Source of the DNA: Corynebacterium glyciniphilum AJ 3170
GTDB lineage: Bacteria > Actinomycetota > Actinomycetes > Mycobacteriales > Mycobacteriaceae
NCBI RefSeq assembly: GCF_000626675.1
Contig: NZ_CP006842.1
Coordinates: 3,286,001-3,350,000 of the forward strand
Direction: 5' to 3'
DNA length: 64,000 bases
This document shows positions 44,584-52,935 of this stretch, one piece after another (position 1 is the first letter of the stretch; each line of letters starts with the position of its first letter). Both the position numbers and the translations under genes were made by a program. The notes under the pieces are model-generated. The model searched no databases and had not been told where the DNA came from. It saw only the letters and a list, made by a program, of their open reading frames with translations.

Positions 44584-46274
44584 ACCCAGTCCAACGGTTG
44601 AGACAGCGCAGGGATTCCCGGCGCACCCCGACGCAACCAGTTCCGGACGGCGGCGGTGGCGAAACAGTCATCCGCGTTGTACCTCTCCAACGTCCGCTGG
44701 GCCGCGGATGCCGCCGCCCCGTCCCCGCCGACGGCCACCTCAAACAGGCCCACGGCCACCCGCCCGTCGACGTCCTCCTGGCTGAAGGTAAAACCGGCCA
44801 ACGGGGCCATGGCCTTGAGCCCCAGCGACGAGTTCGCCGCGACAGCCGTCCGTACCAGACCGAACACGTCTACCCAGTGGTCTGACGCCAGGAACTCGTT
44901 GACCTCGTCCAGGGAGGGCATGATCGCCTCCCTGCCGTCGTCGAGAGGGTACGTGGTGCCGCCGTAGCGTCCCGCGTAGTGACGCAGCCAGTGGTTTTCG
45001 CCCTGCTGGGAGTAGCAGTACACGCGGCAGGCCCGCCCCTCCCTGGCGGCGGCGGCCCGTCGTGCCGACAGCCAGGTCCAGAAGGACGCCACGTGGCGTC
45101 CGCCGTCACCGGCCGACCCGAAATCAGTGAAGGAGCGGTAGACCGACCCGTCGAACGTGCCCCACAGGAACGTCCCGCGACTAGGGTGCGCCTCCATGTC
45201 CACGTCGATCTCGACGGCATCGGCGAGCTCGTCGGCCATCGGCACCTCGCCGTCCACCAGTCGCTCCGGCATGCGGAAGGGGTGCCCGCACCACAGGTCG
45301 GTCCGCACGATCCACCGACGCAACGGCCGTCGCAGGTAGCCCACCCCGGCCAGCCAGGCAGTCGCCAACGCCGATGTTTCCCCACCGTCCGCCGTCGCCA
45401 GTTCGGCAAGGGTGTCGATGCCCCGCTCGCGCCACCGCGCGGCTCTGTCACCCGGCAACATCAGGCTGAGGTCCCCGGTCTGGAGGAGCCGGGCCCGGCA
45501 GTGGTTGTGGAACTCGCAGGTACCGCACTCCCGCACCCGCGTCGGCTCATCCGGCACCGGTGCCTCCAGGGCACGGACCAGTCCCGGAACCACCCGCTCC
45601 GCAGGAATGACAAGACACTGCGTCAGGTCGGCACCGATGAACCCCACGTCACCGGAACCGAGACCGAGGACCTCCAGCAGCACGTGCGCCACCGCGACCT
45701 TCTGCGAGTCCACCGGCGTGCTGCGGTGCTTCAGCCCCACCGGCACGGGACGGGCCAGGCCCAATACCGCCACGTCCACCACACGCACCCCGGCGCTCCG
45801 GGTCGTCGTTTTCGCGGACACCGTATGCCCTGTCACCGCGACAGGCATATAGGTCATGTCCGTCGCCGGACCGGAGCCGCTGTCCGTCCGGACCAGCAGG
45901 TCGATATCGCAGGCCAGAGCACCATCCGCCAGACGACCACCGACGATGAGTCTGGTCCCGGCGGCGAGTGCCTCCAGCGTCTGTTCCTCGGCGGTATCGT
46001 CGTCGGTCACGTCGACACGGGTGGGGACGAGACGCTCACCGAAACGGGGACTCCGGGGCAGCGCCGCGGCGACTGCCTCGCGTCGCCACCGGGAGCGACA
46101 CCGACCGACAGCGCGATCGATCACCGCACCAGACGTCAGTTCCGCCGAGACCCGTCCCGAGGACACGGCACGGTTGAGCACCCGGCGGTGCCGACATCCG
46201 GTCAAATCCGCCGGGGTGACTGGCGCCGCGACCTCCGTCGTGCCAACGGCCTCACAGCCCTCATGCTCCCACAT
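44580..46274 (-). CDS. TM0106-family RecB-like nuclease with Fe-S cluster and RNase H-like domain
   Basis: 564 residues from ATG 46274; the longer reading is low-scoring sequence. The N-terminal part is a PD-(D/E)XK (RecB/Cas4-like) domain framed by four cysteines: one in ADLTGCRHRR near residue 27 and three in CGTCEFHNHC near 265, the arrangement of AddB/Cas4 iron-sulfur nucleases. The C-terminal half carries an RNase H-like 3'-5' exonuclease domain with acidic residues in AVEIDVDMEAHPS and RYNADDCFATAAV. Members of this family are suspected DNA repair nucleases. Translationally coupled to msrA, suggesting an oxidative-damage role, though this is inference. Confidence 0.88.
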   Translation of the reverse strand: MWEHEGCEAVGTTEVAAPVTPADLTGCRHRRVLNRAVSSGRVSAELTSGAVIDRAVGRCRSRWRREAVAAALPRSPRFGERLVPTRVDVTDDDTAEEQTLEALAAGTRLIVGGRLADGALACDIDLLVRTDSGSGPATDMTYMPVAVTGHTVSAKTTTRSAGVRVVDVAVLGLARPVPVGLKHRSTPVDSQKVAVAHVLLEVLGLGSGDVGFIGADLTQCLVIPAERVVPGLVRALEAPVPDEPTRVRECGTCEFHNHCRARLLQTGDLSLMLPGDRAARWRERGIDTLAELATADGGETSALATAWLAGVGYLRRPLRRWIVRTDLWCGHPFRMPERLVDGEVPMADELADAVEIDVDMEAHPSRGTFLWGTFDGSVYRSFTDFGSAGDGGRHVASFWTWLSARRAAAAREGRACRVYCYSQQGENHWLRHYAGRYGGTTYPLDDGREAIMPSLDEVNEFLASDHWVDVFGLVRTAVAANSSLGLKAMAPLAGFTFSQEDVDGRVAVGLFEVAVGGDGAAASAAQRTLERYNADDCFATAAVRNWLRRGAPGIPALSQPLDWV

Positions 46275-46358
46275 ACGCCCACATACTATTGAGTAGACTG
46301 GCACAGAGAAAACGGCCGACAGAAGCGGCACGACAACAGCTACGGGAGCATATCGATC

Positions 46359-46967
46359 ATGGGAATTCTCAGCTCGGCACGACGGCGACGCCACGAGAAA
46401 CGGGCGAGCTACAAAGCAGCGAAGGTCCAGGCCCGGACCGAGGCACGCGAGACGGCCAAGCTGGACAGGAAGAAGGAGGCCTACCTGCAGAAGATGGCCC
46501 GCAAGGTCCGTAAGCAGGAGAGCCGTGACCTCAAGAGCCAGCGTAAGCACGACGCGAAACTCGCCGAAGCCACTGTCGAGCAGATCAAGGCGGGGCGGTT
46601 CAACGCCAAGACGGTGCTGCGTTATACCGGGGCTCTCCGGGTGTTGCTGCCTGTCGCCATTCCGTTGGTCTACCGGGCATTCACTCAGTTGTCCCAGGGG
46701 AGCACGGGTCGTGGGACCACTGCCGAGTTCTCCAATTTCGTCGGTGTCGGTGCGCCTCAGCGTGCACGAATCGCCGACCTGCGCACCCGACTCGAGCGCG
46801 GAAACGTGCCCTCCGGTTTCGCCAAGGACGCGAACGCCAGGCTCGACGAGTTGGAGAATTCCCTCGATAATGCCTCCGGAATGTCGGACTCACAGACCAG
46901 TAACCTCACGTCCAGCGTTTCCACAGAGTTGGACCTGATCGACCGACAGTTCGCCGAAAAGGCCTGA
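46359..46967 (+). CDS. DUF6474-like protein with basic coiled-coil N-terminus
   Basis: 202 residues. The first 85 are extraordinarily basic and helical (for example RRRRHEKRASYKAAKVQART), forming a likely long helix or coiled coil. A short hydrophobic stretch follows (VLRYTGALRVLLPVAIPLVY), possibly one membrane helix, then a helical, acidic C-terminus. It resembles the DUF6474 proteins of Corynebacteriales; no function is known. It is divergent from the nuclease gene and 157 bases upstream of the Lsr2 gene. Confidence 0.75.
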   Translation: MGILSSARRRRHEKRASYKAAKVQARTEARETAKLDRKKEAYLQKMARKVRKQESRDLKSQRKHDAKLAEATVEQIKAGRFNAKTVLRYTGALRVLLPVAIPLVYRAFTQLSQGSTGRGTTAEFSNFVGVGAPQRARIADLRTRLERGNVPSGFAKDANARLDELENSLDNASGMSDSQTSNLTSSVSTELDLIDRQFAEKA

Positions 46968-47017
46968 GCCTTCCCATAAGCGAATAGTCGGTATATACCC
47001 CTCCCTGAATACAGAGG

Positions 47018-47047
47018 GTGACAATTAGTCAGCACCTCCGCTACACT
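47018..47047 (+). promoter_or_regulatory. Probable promoter of the Lsr2 gene
   Basis: GTGACA (47018-47023, 5/6 to TTGACA), an 18-base spacer and TACACT (47042-47047, 4/6). It lies in a distinctly AT-rich 157-base region, 78 bases upstream of the ATG, as expected for a nucleoid protein that binds AT-rich DNA including its own promoter. Confidence 0.45.
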
Positions 47048-47124
47048 TCCGGATAACGGCATGTACCAGTGCCACAATTTCACTGTCAAAAAGTGTAATC
47101 GTCCAGAAGGAAGCAAAGGAAACC

Positions 47125-47481
47125 ATGGCACGCAGAGAAGTCACCCAGTTCTTCGACGACCTCGACAACACGCCGCTCACCGCGGATGAGGTGAACGTGG
47201 TGGAATTCAGCTACAAGGGGTCGACGTACGTTTTGGACCTGTCCGAGGAGAACGCCCAGAAGTTCGCGGACACCATCGAGCCCTACATCGCCGCCGGAAC
47301 GAAGGTCACCCGTACCCGCGGTCGCGGCCGTCCTTCCAGCAACGCCGGAAAGTCCGATTCAGGCCGTAACCGTCGCATCCGTGAGTGGGCACGTGACAAC
47401 GGTCTCTCGGTCTCCAGCCGTGGCCAGATCGCCCGCGAGGTCATCGAGGCCTACGAGTCGGCCAACCCGTCTGACCGCTGA
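47125..47481 (+). CDS. Lsr2-family nucleoid-associated silencer protein
   Basis: 118 residues from ATG 47125 with AGGAAAC upstream. The N-terminal dimerisation domain reads REVTQFFDDLDNTPL through VEFSYKGSTYVLDLSEENA; the C-terminal DNA-binding domain is IREWARDNGLSVSSRGQIA followed by REVIEAY. Classical Lsr2 has RGR in the AT-hook-like loop; here it is RGQ, with an extra RGRGRP in the linker (about residues 75-80) that could serve as a second hook. It would coat AT-rich, often foreign, DNA and silence it, like CgpS in C. glutamicum. Convergent with the response regulator gene. Confidence 0.92.
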   Translation: MARREVTQFFDDLDNTPLTADEVNVVEFSYKGSTYVLDLSEENAQKFADTIEPYIAAGTKVTRTRGRGRPSSNAGKSDSGRNRRIREWARDNGLSVSSRGQIAREVIEAYESANPSDR

Positions 47482-47501
47482 ATCGGCTGCTGAATCAGCC
47501 G

Positions 47502-48146
47502 TCACAGCATCCCCGCCTCGCGCGCGGCGGCAACCGCGGACGTACGCGATCGCACGCCCAGTTTGTCGTAGACATGGGCGAGGTGGGATTTCACCGTCGC
47601 CTCGGAAAGAAAAAGCTCTGCGCCGATGTCACGGTTCGATTTTCCCTGCGACACCGCCTGGAGAACCTCGAGTTCCCGCGCGGACAACGATGTCGCAGGG
47701 TCTTTCTCCCTGTGCCGCAGGCGGTGGGCAACAGCACCTGACAAAGCAGTCGCCCCCTGCGCCGCAGAACGCACCGCGCTGATCAATTCCGCCGGCGGTG
47801 AATCTTTCAGCAGATAACCCACTGCCCCGGCTTCGACGGCGCCGAGAATCTCAACGTCAGTGTCGTAATTCGTGACGACCAACACATTGGGCGGATCGGG
47901 GAGGTGCCGGATCCTCGCCGTCGCCTGGGCCCCGGTTTCCGCGTCACGCCCCGCCGTTCCTGCGCCGAACCGCAGGTCCATGAGAACGACATCCACCGAC
48001 ATATCGGCCGCCGCCTTCACTGCACCGTCCGCAGTATCCACTTCACCGACGATGTCGATGTCCGCCGCACTCTCCAGTACGGCGCGTAACCCCATTCTCA
48101 CGATCTCGTGATCGTCCGCCAACAGGACACGAATCATTCCGCCCAT
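47502..48146 (-). CDS. hrrA: NarL/LuxR-type response regulator, HrrA/ChrA-like
   Basis: 214 residues from ATG 48146, chosen over the ATG nine bases later because AGGAGG stands seven bases upstream. The receiver domain has LLADDHE, the phospho-Asp in DVVLMDLRFG and VLVVTNYDTDVEILGAVEAG; the LuxR-type HTH is LSARELEVLQAVSQGKSNRD with SEATVKSHLAHVYDKLGVRS. The receiver is strikingly similar, from memory, to HrrA/ChrA of corynebacteria, which respond to haem and control haem use and respiration. Position close to sodA and msrA also fits hrrSA in C. glutamicum. Symbol given on that basis. Confidence 0.85.
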   Translation of the reverse strand: MGGMIRVLLADDHEIVRMGLRAVLESAADIDIVGEVDTADGAVKAAADMSVDVVLMDLRFGAGTAGRDAETGAQATARIRHLPDPPNVLVVTNYDTDVEILGAVEAGAVGYLLKDSPPAELISAVRSAAQGATALSGAVAHRLRHREKDPATSLSARELEVLQAVSQGKSNRDIGAELFLSEATVKSHLAHVYDKLGVRSRTSAVAAAREAGML

Positions 48147-48203
48147 TCCGCGGCCTCCTCCGTCTCCGGTCGTGGCACTTTCCCGTCCCACTTTTCGCCC
48201 ATC

Positions 48204-49445
48204 CTACAATCCCGGTGCGACGGGGCGAGGTGTCTTATGGGGAAGCGGAACCTCCACCGCAATGGCCGTGCCCGATCCGACGGCACTCTCCACCTCCAGG
48301 GTGCCGCCGAGTTCCTCCACCCGGCGCCGCATCGTGACCAGCCCGATATGCCCCTCCTCCGCACGCTCCGCCAGCGTCACACCTACCGCCGCCACATCAA
48401 AGCCCGAACCGTCGTCGACGACGTCAAGCCGCACAGCGTCCGGATTCACCGACAGCGTAATCAGCGCCCGCGAGGCACCGGCGTGCTGGCAGACATTCGC
48501 CACCGCCGACTGGGCGACCCGTAGCAGCACGGCTTCCACGGCCACCGGCAGGTCCGCCGCATGGTCCTCCGCCTCTTCGCTTTCCATGCTCACCGTAAGA
48601 TCCCCCTCCGACTCCCCGGACGCGGCCTCCGCCAGACGCCCCAGCGCGTCCACCAACGATCCACCGTCCAGGTCGGACGGTTGTAGTGCCGCAATCATCG
48701 CCCGTGTCTCCCGGAGGCTGTCGGCCGCGACGTCCCGCGCCTGGATCACCCGCTCCACCGGAGGCTCGCCCCCGGTGACACTCTGCCGGACGTCCCGTTC
48801 AGCGGCGTGCAGCAACATCTGGATACTCGACAGCCCCTGCGCCACCGTGTCGTGGATCTCGTGCGCCAGACGCTCACGCTCCTCCACTACCCCCGCCTGC
48901 CGTTCAGACTCGGCGAGAAGCCCCCGGGTCCGCACAAGCTCATCGATGAGCCGACGACGGTCCTCGCTGACGACGTACAACCCTTCCACCGTCACACCGA
49001 TCGCCATGGCCACCAGACCCGAGAGCACCGGCCCCAGCACCGCCCCCGTAGACGGGCCCGCTACTGCCACGGACAGCCCGGCCGCGACGACCGTCACCAC
49101 CCCCGTGGCCATCACGCCCCACCACATCGGCAGGAGGTACAGATAGAGGGCGAACAGGGCGATGGCCAGATAGGCCGCCGTAGCCTCCTGTACCGCCAGC
49201 ACGATCCACAGCACGCTCAGGACCGTCAACCACGTCACCCGGCGCGGAAGCGCGACCGACACTGGTCGTGACAACCCTGCCGCCGCAACCAGAGCGAAAG
49301 GCACCGCCGTGACGGCGACCACCGTCGGCGGACCGGCCTCCCGTCCTGCGGCCGACCAGACCGTGACCGCCAGCAGCAGACCGACGAGTACGGCGATACC
49401 ACCCCGCATCAGTACCGAATCACGTACCGCCACTTCCTTGCCCAT
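48204..49445 (-). CDS. hrrS: Sensor histidine kinase, HrrS/ChrS-like
   Basis: 413 residues from ATG 49445. Six or so membrane helices fill residues 12-150 with very short loops, so the signal is probably sensed in the membrane, as proposed for haem by HrrS. The HisKA_3 dimerisation domain has the phospho-acceptor in RLAHEIHDTVAQGLSSIQML; the ATPase domain has SAVANVCQHAGASRALITL and DDGSGFD, then HIGLVTMRRRVEELGG. All catalytic motifs are present. It precedes its regulator by 57 bases and is divergent from the YidC gene, only 22 bases between starts. Confidence 0.88.
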   Translation of the reverse strand: MGKEVAVRDSVLMRGGIAVLVGLLLAVTVWSAAGREAGPPTVVAVTAVPFALVAAAGLSRPVSVALPRRVTWLTVLSVLWIVLAVQEATAAYLAIALFALYLYLLPMWWGVMATGVVTVVAAGLSVAVAGPSTGAVLGPVLSGLVAMAIGVTVEGLYVVSEDRRRLIDELVRTRGLLAESERQAGVVEERERLAHEIHDTVAQGLSSIQMLLHAAERDVRQSVTGGEPPVERVIQARDVAADSLRETRAMIAALQPSDLDGGSLVDALGRLAEAASGESEGDLTVSMESEEAEDHAADLPVAVEAVLLRVAQSAVANVCQHAGASRALITLSVNPDAVRLDVVDDGSGFDVAAVGVTLAERAEEGHIGLVTMRRRVEELGGTLEVESAVGSGTAIAVEVPLPHKTPRPVAPGL

Positions 49446-49467
49446 GGGAACACAGTATCCTCGACAC

Positions 49468-50853
49468 GTGGAGTTCATCGAGTACCCGGTATCCGCAGTG
49501 ATGAAACTGTGGCATATGGCGTTGACCGCCATGGGGGTTGCGGACGCGACGGCATGGACGGCGTCTATCGCCCTGCTGGTGCTTACCGTCAGGCTCATCC
49601 TGGTACCGTTCGCCTACCGTGCCTACCGCTCGACCCGCATTCTGGTGAATCTGCGCCCGGCGCTCGCCGCACTGGACGAGGAGTACAGGGACCGCCTCAG
49701 CCAGCCTGAACGCAAGGAGCTGATGAAAAAGCGGCGGGAGTTGCAGCTCGCCAACGGCTACCGGCTGCGGGACGGCTGCGTTCCGGCGCTGATCCAGATC
49801 CCCTTCTTCATCGGCCTCTACCGGATCCTGCTCCAGGTGGCCCGCCCCTCCGACCTGGAGGCAGCGTCCCACCCTGGTATCGGAGCGCTCAGCGGTGCGG
49901 ATGTCTCACACTTCCTCGACGCCGATATCCTCGACATTCCCCTCGCCGCGTACTCGACGATGTCCGATGAACAGTTCGCGTTCCTCGGCACCACCGGTAG
50001 CGACGTCTTCACGTTCGCCGTACCGCTGTGTATCACCGCCGCGGTGTTCACCACGCTGAACATGGCGTACTCCATCTACCGCAACTGGCTGACCCTCGAC
50101 GAGAACAACGGCACATCGCGGGCCATGTTCAAGCTCCTGTTCTTCATGGCACCGGTCGCGGTCCTGGTTCCGATCGTCTTCGGTCTGGCGGGACCTGCCC
50201 CGGCCGCCATCATGTGCTACTGGGTGATGAACAACCTGTGGACGATGACGCAGAACATCGGGCTGCACCTGGTGCTCGACCGACAGGTCCCCTACACCGA
50301 AGAGTTCCGCCAGCACCGTGCCGACGTCGGCGCTGCCCGTAAACAGCGCAGGAAAGAGATCCGGGAGGCGGAGAAGGCCTTCAGCGAACGCTCCCACGCA
50401 CGGTCCACTCGTATCAAGGAGCTGGATGCGACGTTGCGGCAATCCTCACTGGAATCGGTCCGCACGCAGGCGTCAGAGGAGCGCGACCGGCTGACCGCGG
50501 AGGAGGCCGCTGACCGGGAGTCGACCGACCAGCTCGTCAAACGGGAGAAGCTGGAGCGCGCCGAACGACGGGCACGTCAGCGGGCACTGCAACGGCAGGC
50601 CATCGCCGCGAAGAAGGCGGCGAAGGCTGCCGAGACCACGGAGTCCACGGAGTCCACGGAGTCCACGGAGTCCACGGAGTCCACCGGCGTCGGTGAGCCC
50701 GCGCCTGATAACACTGCCGGCGAGCCGGATATGACAGATTCCCCCGACGCCACCGCGCACTCCGCGACCCGCGGGGGCAGACACCGCCTACCCGAGCCGG
50801 ATGAGGATACTGGCCTCAGCCCCTACCGGGGACGGCACAGGCTCGACCGGTAA
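49468..50853 (+). CDS. YidC/Oxa1-family membrane protein insertase (paralogue)
   Basis: 461 residues from GTG 49468; the longer reading runs through the divergent kinase gene. The YidC core spans about 1-265 with five membrane helices and the conserved insertase blocks LIQIPFFIGLYRILL, NMAYSIYRNWL and CYWVMNNLWTMTQN. The C-terminal 195 residues are cytoplasmic, strongly charged and helical (RKEIREAEKAFSERSHARST), then a run of EST repeats and a disordered tail ending in RGRHRLDR. It lies away from rpmH-rnpA, where the primary yidC usually sits, so it is likely a second copy or a specialised one. Confidence 0.9.
   Translation: MEFIEYPVSAVMKLWHMALTAMGVADATAWTASIALLVLTVRLILVPFAYRAYRSTRILVNLRPALAALDEEYRDRLSQPERKELMKKRRELQLANGYRLRDGCVPALIQIPFFIGLYRILLQVARPSDLEAASHPGIGALSGADVSHFLDADILDIPLAAYSTMSDEQFAFLGTTGSDVFTFAVPLCITAAVFTTLNMAYSIYRNWLTLDENNGTSRAMFKLLFFMAPVAVLVPIVFGLAGPAPAAIMCYWVMNNLWTMTQNIGLHLVLDRQVPYTEEFRQHRADVGAARKQRRKEIREAEKAFSERSHARSTRIKELDATLRQSSLESVRTQASEERDRLTAEEAADRESTDQLVKREKLERAERRARQRALQRQAIAAKKAAKAAETTESTESTESTESTESTGVGEPAPDNTAGEPDMTDSPDATAHSATRGGRHRLPEPDEDTGLSPYRGRHRLDR
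50641..50685. repeat. Five tandem 9-base repeats inside the YidC coding region
   Basis: GAGTCCACG is repeated, with the last copy ending ACC, giving Glu-Ser-Thr five times in the cytoplasmic tail. Nine-base units keep frame, so copy number can vary without breaking the protein; a length polymorphism between strains is likely. Confidence 0.9.
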
Positions 50854-51038
50854 TAGAACCCCGTGCCGGGAATACACGGTCGGGTCCTCGTCTTGCCAGT
50901 CGTTCAGACCTCGCACGCCAGTATTCTTACCGTCTTTCTCGGTAGCCTGCTCACCCTGCTCCAGATCTCTTACGGTGTGTGCGGCACGGAGATCGACAAC
51001 GACCGCACAGAGTGGTTAGAACGGTTAGAGCGGCTGAG

Positions 51039-51090
51039 ACACCAGGGCTATGTCGGTGGCGGAGGGCACAGACCGACATAGCCCTGGTGT
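51039..51090. terminator. 19-bp perfect hairpin in the convergent YidC/ABC gap
   Basis: Bases 51039-51057 (ACACCAGGGCTATGTCGGT) and 51072-51090 are perfect reverse complements around a 14-base loop. It is the main feature of the 318-base gap (50854-51171) between convergent genes. The rest of that gap holds a 72-codon reading frame (50863-51081) that runs into the hairpin, and a doubled GGTTAGA at 51014-51028; I see no credible gene there. Confidence 0.7.
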
Positions 51091-51171
51091 GCTGCACGTT
51101 CCGAATACGCGCTCGCCGCGGACCGGCAACGTACACGACAGGAATCTGTTTCACCTCGGCGCGAGTGACTC

Positions 51172-52935
51172 TCAGTTGCCCTGGGTCTGTGCGGCCCACA
51201 GCCGGGAGTACTGTCCACCCGCTGCGAGCAGTTCCTCGTGGGTGCCGTCTTCAATGACCTGACCACGTTCCATGACCAGGATCCGGTCGCAGGACGCCGC
51301 CTGCGACAGCCGGTGGGCGATGACCATGCCGGTGCGCCCGGCGAGCGCGGCGTCGGCGGCGTGGTCGAGCAGGTGGGCGTGAGCGGAACCGGCTTCAGCT
51401 GTTGCCTCGTCGAGGATCGCCAATGCAGGATCGGCAAGCAGCAGACGAATCAGGGCGATGTGCTGGGACTGGGCTGCGGTCAACGGTGCTCCGCGGGGAC
51501 CGAGGTCGGTGTCCAGCCCCTGCGGCATCTGGTCAAGCAGGTCCTGCGCACCCGTGGCGGCGACGGCCTGGTTGATCAGCTCGTCACTGGTCCCGGGCGC
51601 AGCGAGGATGAGGTTTTCGCGCAGCGTTGCGGCGAAGATGTGGGTCTCTTGGCTGATCAGCGTGGTGTCGTCCGGAGCGGTGACCGTCCCCGCATCAGCT
51701 GTGTGGATACCGGCGAGGAGTGCGGCGACGGTGGTCTTCCCGGCACCTGAGGTTCCGACCACGGCCAAGTGTTCTCCCGGCGCGATGGTCACGGTGACGT
51801 CGTGCAGGACGTCCGGCCCCTCGGCATAGGCGAAAGTGACATGGTCGAGACCAGCACTGTCCCCCGCGGTGCCTGCCACCCGAGCGCTCTCACGACCGAC
51901 GTCGCTGTCATGGATGTCGACATCCGTCACCCCGACGATCCTCGCCAGTGACGCGGTGGCCAGCTGGAGGGTGTCGATCACGCTCATCAGGGAACGGATG
52001 GGCCCCTGTAGACGCAGGAAGAACAGCACGGCGGTGGTCGCCGCGCCGACGGTCACGGCTCCTTCACCGACCAGGTGGAAACCGAGGACCAGGACAACAC
52101 TGACGGCGACGGCAAAGGCCACGTCGATACGCCAGTTGAACATGGTGACCACGGTGCGGGCGCGTAGAGCCCATCCGGCGACGGCCCAGGACGCCCGACC
52201 GATGCGCCGGTTATGTGTGTCCGACAGGCGGAACGCCGTGACGGTGTCCACCCCGCGCAGCGCGGAGAGGAGGTGGTGGGCGCGGGTGCCGAATGCGAGT
52301 CGTTGCGCGGCATACATCGGCGGGGCGATCCGCATGTACCAGCGCAGCGTCATCCAGTACACCGGGAGCATCACCACGAGTATGATTCCGAACCTCCAGT
52401 CCAGCGCGCTCATTCCCGCGATGGTCAGCAGCAAGGTGAAGATCGTGGACGACAGCACCGGGACGACCTGCTGGAGCGCCTGGGACACCTGGGCGACGTC
52501 GTCGCTGGCGCGGCTGATCAGGTCGCCGGTGCCGGAACGTTCCACCCTCTGCTGGGGAAGGCGGAGTGCCGTGGCCACCAACCGTTCGCGTAGGCCCGCG
52601 AGAATCCGTTCGAAACTGCGCGCGGCCAGCAGAACCCCGAGGATTTGCAGCGCACCTCCCCCAACGATGGAGACAATGATAAGCAGGGCATAGTTCCACA
52701 ACGGGGAGGGGGCGTCATTGGTGATGTCGTCGACCACTCGGCCGAGAGTCGCCGGGGCGATGAGTTCAAGGGCGGCGGCAATGCCCGCGAAGACTGCGGC
52801 GAGGACCAGGATGATCCGGCGCCCACGGAGGGCCTCCCACAGGACAGCGGCGGTACGCCGTCCCGTGGCGGTGGGCAGACGGTCCCCGATGTCAACAGAA
52901 TCGGTGGCGCCCGCGGTGTCGGTTGTGTCAGCCAT
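51172..52935 (-). CDS. ABC half-transporter (exporter fold), subunit with intact Walker A and degenerate signature
   Basis: 587 residues from ATG 52935, overlapping the stop of the preceding half-transporter by 8 bases. Six-helix membrane domain (about 40-320), then a nucleotide-binding domain with GTSGAGKTT (bases 51730-51757), Walker B LAILDEAT and the H-loop MVIAHRLSQ. The signature is altered to PLTAAQSQ where LSGGQRQ is expected (about 51459-51489). Same composition as the 5849-7582 protein. With its partner it should form one canonical ATP site. The setting (SIP reductase, iron lipoprotein, iron box) points to siderophore import of IrtAB type. Confidence 0.88.
   Translation of the reverse strand: MADTTDTAGATDSVDIGDRLPTATGRRTAAVLWEALRGRRIILVLAAVFAGIAAALELIAPATLGRVVDDITNDAPSPLWNYALLIIVSIVGGGALQILGVLLAARSFERILAGLRERLVATALRLPQQRVERSGTGDLISRASDDVAQVSQALQQVVPVLSSTIFTLLLTIAGMSALDWRFGIILVVMLPVYWMTLRWYMRIAPPMYAAQRLAFGTRAHHLLSALRGVDTVTAFRLSDTHNRRIGRASWAVAGWALRARTVVTMFNWRIDVAFAVAVSVVLVLGFHLVGEGAVTVGAATTAVLFFLRLQGPIRSLMSVIDTLQLATASLARIVGVTDVDIHDSDVGRESARVAGTAGDSAGLDHVTFAYAEGPDVLHDVTVTIAPGEHLAVVGTSGAGKTTVAALLAGIHTADAGTVTAPDDTTLISQETHIFAATLRENLILAAPGTSDELINQAVAATGAQDLLDQMPQGLDTDLGPRGAPLTAAQSQHIALIRLLLADPALAILDEATAEAGSAHAHLLDHAADAALAGRTGMVIAHRLSQAASCDRILVMERGQVIEDGTHEELLAAGGQYSRLWAAQTQGN

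Noticed and set aside
44580..46274. Cas4-like nuclease considered as evidence of CRISPR
   Set aside because: The domain layout is that of the TM0106 RecB/RNase H-like family and no other cas gene or array is seen.
50863..51081. 72-codon frame with a hydrophobic segment after the YidC gene
   Set aside because: GTG start without ribosome site and it runs through the 19-bp terminator hairpin; codon use does not match real genes nearby.
51039..51090. Inverted repeat considered as the end of a mobile element
   Set aside because: Both arms are adjacent around a 14-base loop, no transposase or target duplication is visible, and it sits at convergent gene ends like the other hairpins.
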